From assembly GCF_000807855.2 (NCBI RefSeq), contig NZ_JRYR02000002.1:511756-575755 (forward strand): a DNA stretch of 64,000 bases, given 5' to 3'. Shown piece after piece: positions 17,125-26,698 of the stretch. Origin of the DNA: Flammeovirga pacifica. GTDB lineage: Bacteria; Bacteroidota; Bacteroidia; Cytophagales; Flammeovirgaceae. Below the pieces are notes generated by a model, which worked only from the letters and a program-made list of their open reading frames with translations, was not told where the DNA came from and ran no database searches. The stretch's first letter is position 1. The number at the start of each line of letters is the position of its first letter. The position numbers and the translations under genes are program-made.

Positions 17125-18735
17125 ATGAAAAACATGAATATCAGAGGAGCAATGAAGTGGAGTATCTTACTTTCATTTTGTTTTGTTACTACCTTTTCAC
17201 TTGGACAAAAAAAGAAGCCTAACATTATTTACATTATGTCGGATGACCATGCCTCACAAGCAATAGGGGTATATGGTAGTCGATTGGCATCTTTAAATCC
17301 AACACCAAATTTGGATCAATTAGCTAACGGAGGAATCCGTTTCGATAATGCTTTTTGTAACAATTCAATATGTACTCCAAGTAGAGCCTCGATTATATCT
17401 GGACAATACCCTCAAACAAATGGTGTTTTGGATTTGGATATTCATTTAGATCCTGAGAAACAATATTTACCTATAGAACTTAAAAAGCTTGGTTATTCTA
17501 CTGCAATTATTGGAAAATGGCATTTGCATATTGAACCAACGGCTTTTGATTATTATAAAATATTACCTGGCCAAGGGAAATACTTCAATCCCTCTTTTCA
17601 CGAAAAAGGAAAAGGAGAATACCCGAAAAATAAAGTAAAAACGGAAGGGCATTCTAGTGATGTGATAACTGATGTTACCATAGATTACTTAGAAAATAGA
17701 GATAAGTCAAAACCTTTCTTTTTGATGCATCATTATAAAGCACCTCACGATTTCTTTGAATACGCACCTAGATATGAAGATTATTTGGCAGATACAGAAA
17801 TCCCTGAGCCTTCAAGTTTATATTATCAACCCAATTGGGGTTCTGAAGGAACTAGAGGAAGTAATGATTCTTTGATCAATTATATAGGTACTTCTGTTTC
17901 AGATCGTCATATGTATAGAAACTACAATAAGTTTTTTCATAAGGATTCTTTGGAAGGACAAGAATCTGCTCATGTAGCTTATCAAGATTATTTAAAAAGA
18001 TATTTAAGATGTGTAAAAGGGGTGGATGATAATTTAGGGAGATTATTTGATTACCTTAAAAAAGAAGGGCTTTGGGAAAATACCATCATTGTATATACTG
18101 CAGACCAAGGAATGATGTTAGGTGAACATGATTTACAAGATAAACGCTGGATATATGAAGAAGCTATGCGTATGCCTTTTATTGTTCATTATCCTAAAAT
18201 GATTGAGGCAGGTAGTTCAACAGAACTATTGATTAATAATACAGATTTTGCTCCAACTTTAATCGAACTAGCTGGGGGTAAAAAGCCTGAATACATGCAA
18301 GGGAAAAGTTTTGTAAAAACCCTAAAAGGTAAAGAAGAAAAAGACTGGAGAACATCTACCTATTATCGCTATTGGATGCATATTATTCATCATTATGTAC
18401 CAGCACACTTTGGTATTAGAACAAACGACTATAAGTTAGCTTTCTTTTATGGTAAACATTACTTACCCGAAGAAGAATTTGCTAAACATTATTGGGCAAA
18501 GCAATACCACGGAATAGAAAAAGAAACTCCTCATACTTGGGAATTTTATGATCTAAAAAATGATCCGGAAGAGCTTCACAATAGATATAATGATCCCGAG
18601 TACAAAGAAATAATTGCACAGTTAAAGATAGAATTAAAAAAGCAAAGGGAAGAGTTAAATGAGACAGATGAGAACTATCCTGAAATTCAAGCGATAGTAG
18701 AAAAATATTGGGATGATAATCAAAATGTAGAATAA
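17125..18735 (+). CDS. Secreted S1 sulfatase with CTPSR signature
   Basis: The signal peptide spans about residues 10-28 (SILLSFCFVTTFSLGQ). Metal ligands lie in NIIYIMSDDHASQAIGVYG (Asp40, Asp41); the formylglycine site is CTPSR at 83-87; IIGKWHL and IVYTADQGMMLGEHDLQDK complete the active site. 'SDDHASQAIGVYGS' and 'NNSICTPSRA' are typical of secreted sulfatases acting on 6-sulfated amino sugars and related subfamilies, but I do not assign a subfamily. The length of 536 aa is normal. It has a 435-base leader of its own and a strong terminator at 18766, so it is probably transcribed alone. The start is the first of three in-frame ATGs; the ones at codons 4 and 10 would also leave a signal peptide. 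Confidence 0.9.
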   Translation: MKNMNIRGAMKWSILLSFCFVTTFSLGQKKKPNIIYIMSDDHASQAIGVYGSRLASLNPTPNLDQLANGGIRFDNAFCNNSICTPSRASIISGQYPQTNGVLDLDIHLDPEKQYLPIELKKLGYSTAIIGKWHLHIEPTAFDYYKILPGQGKYFNPSFHEKGKGEYPKNKVKTEGHSSDVITDVTIDYLENRDKSKPFFLMHHYKAPHDFFEYAPRYEDYLADTEIPEPSSLYYQPNWGSEGTRGSNDSLINYIGTSVSDRHMYRNYNKFFHKDSLEGQESAHVAYQDYLKRYLRCVKGVDDNLGRLFDYLKKEGLWENTIIVYTADQGMMLGEHDLQDKRWIYEEAMRMPFIVHYPKMIEAGSSTELLINNTDFAPTLIELAGGKKPEYMQGKSFVKTLKGKEEKDWRTSTYYRYWMHIIHHYVPAHFGIRTNDYKLAFFYGKHYLPEEEFAKHYWAKQYHGIEKETPHTWEFYDLKNDPEELHNRYNDPEYKEIIAQLKIELKKQREELNETDENYPEIQAIVEKYWDDNQNVE

Positions 18736-18765
18736 GTTTTATTCTATCAGATTGCATTAATTAAT

Positions 18766-18806
18766 AAAATGCCGTGTTTCAATAAAGAACATGGCATTTT
18801 TGTTTT
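18766..18806 (+). terminator. Terminator after sulfatase
   Basis: A 13-bp stem (AAAATGCCGTGTT at 18766-18778 with AACATGGCATTTT at 18788-18800, one G-T pair) is followed by TTGTTTTAT. Confidence 0.9.
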
Positions 18807-18968
18807 ATATTTTAATCAAGGCTTTATCAGTAGTTAGAACCTATTTAAACACTCTTTTGATTCAAGAAATATATTTCTGATGTTCTGTATGTATAGTATT
18901 TTTATTTCTATAGAGATTTAAATATTGTTCATCAGTTGATGTGACAAGAAGTAATAATTGTTCTTAAA

Positions 18969-18990
18969 AAGAGGGGGGATTCATAATTAC
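18969..18990 (+). promoter_or_regulatory. G-tract motif upstream of lipoprotein sulfatase
   Basis: AAGAGGGGGGATTCATAATT lies about 87 bases before the ATG at 19065. It is the third G5-6 element ahead of a glycan-degradation gene in this window. The preceding bases (GTAATAATTGTTC at 18951-18963) partly repeat the palindrome ahead of the sulfatase at 17125. Confidence 0.3.
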
Positions 18991-19064
18991 ATTAGATTAC
19001 CCTATGATCTATGTATTGAGCCTGTAGATTTATCAAATAATTAAATCAATTAGTATTAACAGAG

Positions 19065-20582
19065 ATGAGATTATTACAAAGAATTTTTTATGGTGCTTTA
19101 TTTTTAACTATTGCATCTTGTCAACCAAAAGAACAAACCAATAATGTAGATAAGCCTAATATTGTTTGGGTGATGTTAGAAGACATCAGCCATGATTTTG
19201 AATGTTATGGAATGCCTGCGGTTAAAACACCTACTTTTAATGCTTTGGCAGAAGAAGGGACCTTGTATTATAATTGTTACGGAACAGCATCTATCTGTTC
19301 TACCAATAGATCAGCTATGATGGTTGGTGCTCATCAAAGATTAACCAATACACATCATCATAGAAGTAATAGAGAAGAACCTCTTTCAGCTCCGTTTAAA
19401 CCTTTTACATATCATCTAAAAAAACAAGGATATACCACTATTCTAGGAAATAAAGATGTGATGAAAAAGGGTAGAAAGATTGACGTGAATTTTAAACATA
19501 AACCGATTGGTACTTGGGAAGAAAACTATGGTTTATTTGATAAATACGATGAAATTACGGCAAAAGATCAACCATTCTTTGCTCAAATTCAGTTAGCAGT
19601 AACTCATAGAGGAGATTGGTGGACTGAAGTAAGAGAAAAATCATCACATCCTGTGAATCCTTCAGAGGTACAATTACCACCAGAATATGCAGATCATCCT
19701 GCTATTCGTTTAGACTGGGCGAAGTATTTAGATCAAGTAGAATATGCCGACAATGAAATGCTTAATTTAATTAATGATCTAAAGGCAAAGGGAGTGTATG
19801 ATAATACTGTAATTATTGTCATTGGCGATAATGGACGTTGTAACATAAAAGGTAAAGGGTACTTATATGATGAAGGTTCAAGAATTCCATTAATCATTAA
19901 ATGGCCAACAGGTTTTGAACATGATAAAGAATCTCAACAAGTGATTGCGAGTACAGATATTACAGCGACAGTGTTGGACTTAGCGGGTGTTGAATTACCA
20001 GATTACCTTACTGGACAATCATTTATTGATCAAAATTTTGATAGAAAAAATGTGTATTCATTTAGAGGTCTTTGGGATGAAATTCCTGAACAAATAAGTT
20101 CTATTTCAGGTGAAAGATTTAGATATATCAGAAATGATAAAACTGAAATTCCCTACGATGCTCATCAAGGTTATTTAGAGTGGTATAGACCCGCCGTACA
20201 TGTGATGAGATCTTTAAACGAGGAGGGGAAATTAAATGATGTACAACAACGTTGGTTTGTGAAGACAAAACCACAAGAAGAATTGTATGATTTCATTAAT
20301 GATCCTCATGAAGTGCATAATCTTGTCAATAATAGAGAATATAAAGGTGTATTAAAGTCTATGCGCCAACAAGCTTTAGATATGGATAAGAAAATGACGC
20401 CAGTTTCTAATGTTTATAAACCGAAAGCTGTACCAGGTATTGCAGTAGTAAATTTTGTGAAAGTATATTATCCAGAAGCGTATGCTAGAATGGAGGCAGG
20501 GGAAGAAATAGGACATAAAAAATACAGTGCGCTTTATAAGAAGCATTTAAAAGAACAAGCAAAAAATCAAAGTTCAAAATAA
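19065..20582 (+). CDS. Lipoprotein S1 sulfatase with atypical CSTNR signature
   Basis: The lipobox TIASC (Cys19) marks a lipoprotein. The sulfatase fold is clear: NIVWVMLEDISHDFECYG (Glu39-Asp40 in place of the usual Asp-Asp), a putative formylglycine site CSTNR at 78-82, VGAHQRLTNTHHHRS, and IVIGDNGRCNIKGKGYLYDEG. The EDIS start and the HHHRS block suggest an S1_8-like subfamily, a recalled resemblance only. The maturation motif is unusual: the Pro or Ala at the third position is Thr, and the fourth is Asn. The Cys and Arg are kept, so activity is possible but conversion to formylglycine is not assured. The 505-aa length is normal. A terminator follows at 20645. Confidence 0.85.
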   Translation: MRLLQRIFYGALFLTIASCQPKEQTNNVDKPNIVWVMLEDISHDFECYGMPAVKTPTFNALAEEGTLYYNCYGTASICSTNRSAMMVGAHQRLTNTHHHRSNREEPLSAPFKPFTYHLKKQGYTTILGNKDVMKKGRKIDVNFKHKPIGTWEENYGLFDKYDEITAKDQPFFAQIQLAVTHRGDWWTEVREKSSHPVNPSEVQLPPEYADHPAIRLDWAKYLDQVEYADNEMLNLINDLKAKGVYDNTVIIVIGDNGRCNIKGKGYLYDEGSRIPLIIKWPTGFEHDKESQQVIASTDITATVLDLAGVELPDYLTGQSFIDQNFDRKNVYSFRGLWDEIPEQISSISGERFRYIRNDKTEIPYDAHQGYLEWYRPAVHVMRSLNEEGKLNDVQQRWFVKTKPQEELYDFINDPHEVHNLVNNREYKGVLKSMRQQALDMDKKMTPVSNVYKPKAVPGIAVVNFVKVYYPEAYARMEAGEEIGHKKYSALYKKHLKEQAKNQSSK

Positions 20583-20644
20583 TTGAATATTGATAGAAGA
20601 AAGTATACCGGTGCGTGACTAGAATTTTCATCATTTTTTCATTA

Positions 20645-20678
20645 AAGACACTTCAATTATTTGAGGTGTTTTTTTATG
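20645..20678 (+). terminator. Terminator after lipoprotein sulfatase
   Basis: A 12-bp stem (AAGACACTTCAA at 20645-20656 with TTGAGGTGTTTT at 20661-20672, two G-T pairs) and TTAT loop is followed by a T run. Confidence 0.85.
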
Positions 20679-20861
20679 ACAATGCCGGTCTATATTCTTT
20701 TTGTTAAACACTGCGTATACCATTTTTCCTTTCGTATTTCTTTTCGGTGATATCATCATTTCTAAGTGAAAAATTTTGACTAATGTGCCATAGTATGTAG
20801 GAATCTTTGGCGTTTGGGGGTTGATTGAACTTAAATAACGTTTCTTTTTACCTAACGTTTG

Positions 20862-20869
20862 TAAATTTG
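20862..20869 (+). promoter_or_regulatory. Possible -7 element of the efflux operon
   Basis: TAAATTTG matches the TAnnTTTG consensus, 77 bases before the ATG. The matching -33 element is weak (TTTC at 20841), so confidence is modest. Confidence 0.4.
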
Positions 20870-20946
20870 TTTAAACAATTAATAATAAAACAAGAACTTG
20901 CTAGCACTAAATTTATCAACCAACCCTATTTCAATTACGCATTAAC

Positions 20947-22053
20947 ATGTTAAGGAATTTTTTAATCCTATTATCATCTTTTCTTATACTTTCATGTAGT
21001 GAAAACAAGAAAGTAACTAATACCAAACCCTCACATCCCTATAAGGTAGTTAAGGCAGAGGTGCGCAATGTAGCTTACGAAAAATCATATCCATCAAGTA
21101 TACGAGGAGAGGTAAGTAGTGAAGTGCGAGCGAAAATCAGCGGATATATTGATGCTGTATATGTAGATGAAGGTCAAAAAGTAAAAAAAGGCCAAAAACT
21201 ATTTCATATAGAAACAGCTTCTTTGAGCGAGGAAGTACAAACTGCAAAAGCACAAGTAGCAGTAGCAGAAGTTGAGGTAGATCGACTTAGGCCACTAGTT
21301 GAGAAAAAAGTAATTTCAGAGATTCAACTAAAAACGGCAGAAGCAAAATTGGCAGAAATGAAGAGTAATTTAAATACTATTTATGCTAACATTAGCTATG
21401 CTACAATTACAAGTCCTGTAAATGGTGTGGTAGGTTCTATTAATTTTAGACAAGGTACTCTTGTTGGACCTAATACTGAATCTTTAACCGAGGTGTCTGA
21501 TATTGAAAATGTCTTTGCTTACTTCTCTATGAACGAGAAGGATTTTCTTTCTTTTACAAAAAATGTAAAGGGTAAAGATATGGAGGAAAGAATCAAAAAT
21601 ATGCCGAATGTGCAACTTCGTTTAGCCGATGCTTCTATGTACCCTTATGAAGGGAAAATTGTAACCATCTCTGGTAGTATCAATCAGGAAACAGGTTCAG
21701 TATCATTTAGAGCTAAATTCCCAAATAAAGAAGGTATTCTGAGGGATGGAAGTAGTGGTAGAGTGATTGTTAAGAACGAAGTTACAGATGCTTTAGTCAT
21801 ACCTTATCAGTCTACTTTTGAGCAACAAGGAGAAACTATTGTATATAGAGTTTCCGATAACGATTCATTATATACTAAAAAAGTGCACGCTGTAATCAAG
21901 ACTGATAAATTATTAGTGATTGATAATGGTATTCAAAAAGGAGATAGAATATTAGCAGAGGGAGTAAATATTGTCAACTCAGGACAAAAAATCATTTCTA
22001 AAGAAACAACAGTGGATGAAGTTTTAGAGACTTATAAAGCCGCATTTAAATAA
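20947..22053 (+). CDS. RND efflux periplasmic adaptor (membrane fusion protein), lipoprotein
   Basis: This is the adaptor that links the inner-membrane RND pump to the outer-membrane channel. The lipobox LILSC (Cys17) indicates a lipid anchor as in AcrA. Residues 60-95 (GEVSSEVRAKISGYIDAVYV, then GQKVKKGQ) form the first half of the lipoyl domain; 95-150 are the alpha-helical hairpin (VAVAEVEVDRLRPLVEK); ATITSPVNGVVGSINFRQGT is the second lipoyl half; the beta-barrel and C-terminal domain follow. The length of 368 aa is typical. The pump gene starts 16 bases after the stop. Confidence 0.92.
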   Translation: MLRNFLILLSSFLILSCSENKKVTNTKPSHPYKVVKAEVRNVAYEKSYPSSIRGEVSSEVRAKISGYIDAVYVDEGQKVKKGQKLFHIETASLSEEVQTAKAQVAVAEVEVDRLRPLVEKKVISEIQLKTAEAKLAEMKSNLNTIYANISYATITSPVNGVVGSINFRQGTLVGPNTESLTEVSDIENVFAYFSMNEKDFLSFTKNVKGKDMEERIKNMPNVQLRLADASMYPYEGKIVTISGSINQETGSVSFRAKFPNKEGILRDGSSGRVIVKNEVTDALVIPYQSTFEQQGETIVYRVSDNDSLYTKKVHAVIKTDKLLVIDNGIQKGDRILAEGVNIVNSGQKIISKETTVDEVLETYKAAFK

Positions 22054-22069
22054 GATAAAAACTAATTTC

Positions 22070-25000
22070 ATGTTACAAAAATTTATTGACAGACCAGTAT
22101 TGTCAACAGTAATCTCTATTGTGATTACTTTGTTGGGTGTTTTGGGCTACATGGACTTACCTGTATCTCAATATCCAAATATTGCACCTCCAACCGTTTC
22201 GGTGACTGCTAGCTATCCGGGAGCAAGTGCACAAACCATCTTAGAAAGTGTGATTGTTCCTATCGAGGAGCAAATTAATGGTGTAGAAGGAATGACTTAC
22301 ATGACTTCTAGTGCGTCTAATGATGGAGCGGCATCAATCACTGTATTTTTTGAACAAGGCGTCGACCCAGATGTTGCCGCAGTAAACGTTCAAAATAGGG
22401 TAGCTAGAGCCAATTCTAAATTACCAGCTGATGTTATACGAAGTGGTGTAATTACACAAAAGAAAGAAGATTCTGCTTTATTATATGCCGCTATATATTC
22501 AGAAAACAAAGATTATGGAGAAACCTTTGTCTCTAACTATTTGAATATTCAACTTAAACCTGAGCTTCAAAGGGTAAAAGGTGTGGCTTCAGTCAATGTT
22601 TTTGGCTCAAGAGATTATTCGATGAGAATATGGTTAGATCCTGCAAAAATGTCGACCTATTCTTTAACGACTACTGATATTCAAAATGCTATCAACGAAC
22701 AAAGTTTGGAAGCAGCAGCTGGTGCATTAGGTCAAAATTCAGGTTCTCCTTTTGAATTTGTGATCAAATATAAAGGACGATTTAAAACGCCTGAAGAGTA
22801 CAAAGATATTATTATCCGTTCTGACGGAAATGGTAGATTTTTAAGACTTAGAGATGTGGCAGAAGTAGAGTTAGATGCCTTTTCTTATGATACAAAATCG
22901 ATTACTTTGGGATATCCGAGTGTGAGTTTTGGTATTTTCCAAACACCGGGTTCTAATGCTCAAGAAGTGATTGAAAATCTTCACGTAGAGTTAAAGCGTT
23001 TAGAGAAAACGTTTCCTGATGGAGTGAAATATGTGATCAACTACGATACTAATAAGTTTTTAACAGCCTCTATGAATAAAGTACAGGTGACGTTAATTGA
23101 AGCATTTATTTTAGTATTTATCGTGGTTTTGATCTTCCTTCAAGATTTTAAATCGACTTTAATTCCTGCTATTGCCGTTCCGGTAGCCATTATTGGTACC
23201 TTCTTTTTCCTCGGAGTTTTAGGTTATTCCATCAACTTATTAACTCTTTTTGCCCTTGTTTTAGCTATTGGTATTGTGGTAGATGATGCCATTGTAGTTG
23301 TAGAAGCAGTGCATGCTAAAATGGATAATGGAGAAGAGGATTCCCATAAAGCGACAAGTACAGCAATGAGTGAAATCTCTGGTGCAATTATCTCTGTAAC
23401 TTTAGTAATGGCAGCAGTATTTGTACCTATTACTTTTATCAAAGGTCCATCAGGGGTTTTCTATGAACAGTTTGGTATAACATTAATTATCTCCATTTTG
23501 ATCTCAGCAGTTAACGCATTAACACTAAGTCCTGCTTTGTGTGTATTGTTTTTAAGAAAGCATGAAGGACAGGAGAAAAAATCAATTTTAGATCGATTCT
23601 ATCAAGCTTTCAATATTGCATTTGATATTGCTGTTAGAAAGTATACGAGAACATTAGAATTATTTTTAAAGAATAGATGGTTAACATTGGTATCCTTGTT
23701 ACTATGTTTTGCGGGTATTTTATATTTTAATGAGAAAACACCTTCAGGATTTGTACCATCAGAAGATAGAGGGGTAGTTTTTGTGAATATGGAATTGCCT
23801 ATCGGTTCGTCTTTAGACAGAACATTTGCAATGACTGAGGAAATGCTAGCTTCAATTAAAGATGCACCGGGTGTACATTCGGTTTCAATGCGTTCAGGTT
23901 CCAACTTTTTCTCTGGTGCGGGTAGTTCTTATGCATTAGGTTTTGTGTTATTAAAAGGATATGATGAGAGAACTACAGAGGAAACAAGTATTGATGGCAT
24001 TTTAGCCGAATTACGAAGAAGAACAGCACATATTAAAACAGCCAATACTATTTTCTTTGTACCTCCAAGTATTCCAGGTTTTGGTAGTGCCGATGGTTTT
24101 GAACTCCAGATTCTAGATAAAGCATCAGGACAATTGAAAGGACTTGATGAAGTGGCTAAAAAGTTTACATCTGAGATTATGAAATCTGATGTTATTGCTT
24201 TTGCCTCCAATTCATTTAATACAGAATTCCCTCAATTGGAGATGGAAATTGATGTAGCTAAAGCCAAAGAATCTAAGGTTTTGGTAGGAGATATTTTCAA
24301 ATCATTACAAGGTTTTATAGGCGGTTATTATGTAGCAGACTTTACTCGTTTTGGCAAACAACTCAGAGTAAATATGCAAACTAAGCCTGAAGATCGAAAA
24401 AATGAAGGCAGCTTAGATAACATGTTTGTGAGAAACAGTGAGGGTACGATGGTTCAAATATCTGAATTTGTTAAACTAAATCGTTCTTATGGTCCACAAT
24501 CTATCAAACGTTTTAATTTATACAATGCCGTTTCTGTAAAAGGTGGAGTGGTACAAGGGCACAGTTCTGGCGAAGCGATTAATGAGATTAATAGAATAGC
24601 CGAACAGACATTGCCACAAAATTATGAAATAGCTTATTCAGGTTTAACAAGAGAGGAGATTGATTCTTCGGGACAATCAATGTATATTTTTATGTTGAGT
24701 ATCTTGTTTACCTATCTTTTCTTGGCAGCACAATACGAGAGTTATGTACTTCCATTTGCTGTATTATTCTCCTTACCTTTTGGCGTATTAGGAGCTTATA
24801 GTTTTACCTATTGGAGAGGATTAGAAAACAACATTTACTTCCAAATTGCCATGATTATGTTGGTGGGACTTCTAGCAAAGAACGCCATTCTTATTATTGA
24901 ATTTGCACTCCAACGAAGGAACGAAGGTTATTCGTTATATGATGCTGCTATTGAAGGAGCAAAAGAACGTATTCGACCAATTTTGATGACTTCTTTCGCC

Positions 25001-25225
25001 TTTATTTTAGGTTTAATGCCTCTTGTAATGGCTACAGGAGTAGGTGCAGCGGGTAACAAATCGATTGGTACTGGTGCTGTGGCAGGTATGCTTGTCGGAA
25101 CGCTATTAGGGTTAATATTTATACCTGTTTTATTTGTGGTTTTCCAAGGAATACACGAGAAAATAGTGCCCAATAAAAAGAAAATTGAATCAAATAAAGA
25201 TAAGTTAGAAAATGCAGTATACTAG
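22070..25225 (+). CDS. RND multidrug efflux transporter (AcrB/HAE-1 type)
   Basis: A proton-driven inner-membrane exporter of hydrophobic compounds. Features of the HAE-1 family are FIDRPVLSTVISIVITLLGV as the first helix, the NVQNRV and porter domains, a block of helices around 335-550, Asp405-Asp406 in the fourth helix (IVVDDAIVVVEAV) for proton relay, and a second half starting near 540 with its own helices. The length of 1051 aa is full. The stop overlaps the start of the outer-membrane channel gene by 14 bases, so all three genes form one operon. Substrates are unknown. No dedicated regulator is adjacent. Confidence 0.95.
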   Translation: MLQKFIDRPVLSTVISIVITLLGVLGYMDLPVSQYPNIAPPTVSVTASYPGASAQTILESVIVPIEEQINGVEGMTYMTSSASNDGAASITVFFEQGVDPDVAAVNVQNRVARANSKLPADVIRSGVITQKKEDSALLYAAIYSENKDYGETFVSNYLNIQLKPELQRVKGVASVNVFGSRDYSMRIWLDPAKMSTYSLTTTDIQNAINEQSLEAAAGALGQNSGSPFEFVIKYKGRFKTPEEYKDIIIRSDGNGRFLRLRDVAEVELDAFSYDTKSITLGYPSVSFGIFQTPGSNAQEVIENLHVELKRLEKTFPDGVKYVINYDTNKFLTASMNKVQVTLIEAFILVFIVVLIFLQDFKSTLIPAIAVPVAIIGTFFFLGVLGYSINLLTLFALVLAIGIVVDDAIVVVEAVHAKMDNGEEDSHKATSTAMSEISGAIISVTLVMAAVFVPITFIKGPSGVFYEQFGITLIISILISAVNALTLSPALCVLFLRKHEGQEKKSILDRFYQAFNIAFDIAVRKYTRTLELFLKNRWLTLVSLLLCFAGILYFNEKTPSGFVPSEDRGVVFVNMELPIGSSLDRTFAMTEEMLASIKDAPGVHSVSMRSGSNFFSGAGSSYALGFVLLKGYDERTTEETSIDGILAELRRRTAHIKTANTIFFVPPSIPGFGSADGFELQILDKASGQLKGLDEVAKKFTSEIMKSDVIAFASNSFNTEFPQLEMEIDVAKAKESKVLVGDIFKSLQGFIGGYYVADFTRFGKQLRVNMQTKPEDRKNEGSLDNMFVRNSEGTMVQISEFVKLNRSYGPQSIKRFNLYNAVSVKGGVVQGHSSGEAINEINRIAEQTLPQNYEIAYSGLTREEIDSSGQSMYIFMLSILFTYLFLAAQYESYVLPFAVLFSLPFGVLGAYSFTYWRGLENNIYFQIAMIMLVGLLAKNAILIIEFALQRRNEGYSLYDAAIEGAKERIRPILMTSFAFILGLMPLVMATGVGAAGNKSIGTGAVAGMLVGTLLGLIFIPVLFVVFQGIHEKIVPNKKKIESNKDKLENAVY

Positions 25226-26609
25226 ATATATTATTATTGGTGTGTTGCTAAGCACACTTTTCTCCTCTTGCCTAGTTCGAAAAGATTATAATAGAACGGT
25301 GGAAATTGATAATGATCATTTATATAGAATAAATGATGATAATGTTGACCATGAGGAGAATTTTGGTCAAATAGTTTGGGCCGATTTCTTTAAAGATAGT
25401 TTACTCAATCAATATATTGATAGAGCAATTCTAAACAATTATGATGTGCGTATTGCTTTGGAAAATGTTGAGATTGCACAATCATTATTTTTGCAAGGGA
25501 AAAGCGTCAATCTTCCTACTGTAAATGGAAATATTGGTGCTGGATATACTCAAAACTCTGCCAATACTCCGGTAGGAAGTGTATTTGGTAACCAACAACA
25601 ATACAATGTGGGTATTGATATGTCTTGGGAAGCAGATGTTTGGGGTAAATTAAAATCTACAACAGAAGCGACAAGAATGAATTTATTGACCCAACAAGAG
25701 GTGAAAAAAGCAATTGTCTCTAACTTAGTGAGTCAGGTAGCCTATAATTACTATCGTCTTATTGGGTATGATAAGCAAAAAGAAATTCTGTTAAAGACGA
25801 TAAAATCTAGAGAAGAAAGTTTAGAAGTAACAGAAGCACTTTACAAAGCAGGAGAATTGACTCTTGTGGCTGTAAAACAAACAGAAGCTTTACTGTATAG
25901 TTCGAAAGTTTTGTTGGTGGAAGCAGAAAAGAATATTCAAATATCTGAAAATGCCATCTCTTTTTTGATGGGAGAGTCGGGACATGAAATTGATAGAGAT
26001 TCAGTATTTAATGATCGATTTGATTTTAAATTAGATGTTGGTTTACCCGTTCAGTTATTAGAAAATAGACCTGACGTAAAAGCAGCAGAATATAATCTGA
26101 TCAATGCTTTTGAAAGAGTGAATATTGCGAAAGCAAACTTTTATCCATCATTTAGAATATCAGCTTCTGCTGGCCTTCAGAGTATTGCGGTTCAGGATTG
26201 GTTTAATCCTCAATCTTTCTTATTTAATGTATTGGGGCAAGTAACTCAACCTATTTGGAATCAAAGACAGATTAAAACACAATATGAAATCACTCAAAGT
26301 GAAGAAAAAATTGCGTTACATAATTTTGAAAAGCAGATATTACTTGCAGGTCAGGAGGTATCAAATTCAGTTCTAATTATTGATAAACAAGCAGAAAAAA
26401 TCATTAATCAAGAAGCTGAATGTGAGGCTTATCGTTTTGCAGTTGAATATTCTCAGGATCTATTATTATCAGGTTCAGCCAACTATTTGGAGGTGATCAC
26501 AGCACGTCAAAATTTGTTGCAAGCAGAACTAATATTAGTCAATAATAAATTAGAGAAAATTACGGAACTTATTCGCTTGTACAAAGCATTGGGTGGAGGA
26601 TGGAGTTAA
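25212..26609 (+). CDS. Outer-membrane efflux channel (TolC/NodT family), lipoprotein
   Basis: Forms the outer-membrane exit duct of the pump. The N terminus has a signal peptide with lipobox FSSC (Cys20). Two repeated OEP halves are visible, each with long helices: ILNNYDVRIALENVEIAQSL and WEADVWGKLKSTTEATRMN in the first; VQLLENRPDVKAAEYNL and ANFYPSFRISASAGL in the second, the phrase typical of NodT-type proteins. The length of 465 aa is normal. The start lies inside the end of the pump gene. A long hairpin terminator follows directly. Confidence 0.93.
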   Translation: MQYTRYIIIGVLLSTLFSSCLVRKDYNRTVEIDNDHLYRINDDNVDHEENFGQIVWADFFKDSLLNQYIDRAILNNYDVRIALENVEIAQSLFLQGKSVNLPTVNGNIGAGYTQNSANTPVGSVFGNQQQYNVGIDMSWEADVWGKLKSTTEATRMNLLTQQEVKKAIVSNLVSQVAYNYYRLIGYDKQKEILLKTIKSREESLEVTEALYKAGELTLVAVKQTEALLYSSKVLLVEAEKNIQISENAISFLMGESGHEIDRDSVFNDRFDFKLDVGLPVQLLENRPDVKAAEYNLINAFERVNIAKANFYPSFRISASAGLQSIAVQDWFNPQSFLFNVLGQVTQPIWNQRQIKTQYEITQSEEKIALHNFEKQILLAGQEVSNSVLIIDKQAEKIINQEAECEAYRFAVEYSQDLLLSGSANYLEVITARQNLLQAELILVNNKLEKITELIRLYKALGGGWS

Positions 26610-26630
26610 TCTTTTAATTCCCATTATAAT

Positions 26631-26686
26631 AATAGGTGCTGTTTTAAATCAATTTATACTTGATTCAAAACAGCACCTATTTTTAT
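26631..26686 (+). terminator. Strong terminator of the efflux operon
   Basis: A 22-bp near-perfect inverted repeat (arms 26631-26652 and 26660-26681, one A-C mismatch) is followed by TTTTATA. It is the longest hairpin in the window and lies just before the convergent gene's end. Confidence 0.93.
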
Positions 26687-26698
26687 ATATAATACTAC

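Larger units (their letters stand above)
18736..19064 (+). other. Intergenic region between two sulfatase genes
   Basis: The 329 bases contain a strong terminator at 18766-18806 and then the leader of the next sulfatase with a G6 tract at 18973-18978. No coding sequence seen. Confidence 0.6.
20583..20946 (+). other. Intergenic region before the efflux operon
   Basis: The 364 bases carry the sulfatase terminator (20645-20678), a G5 tract at 20815-20819 and a -7-like element TAAATTTG at 20862-20869 that may drive the efflux operon. No gene seen. Confidence 0.55.
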
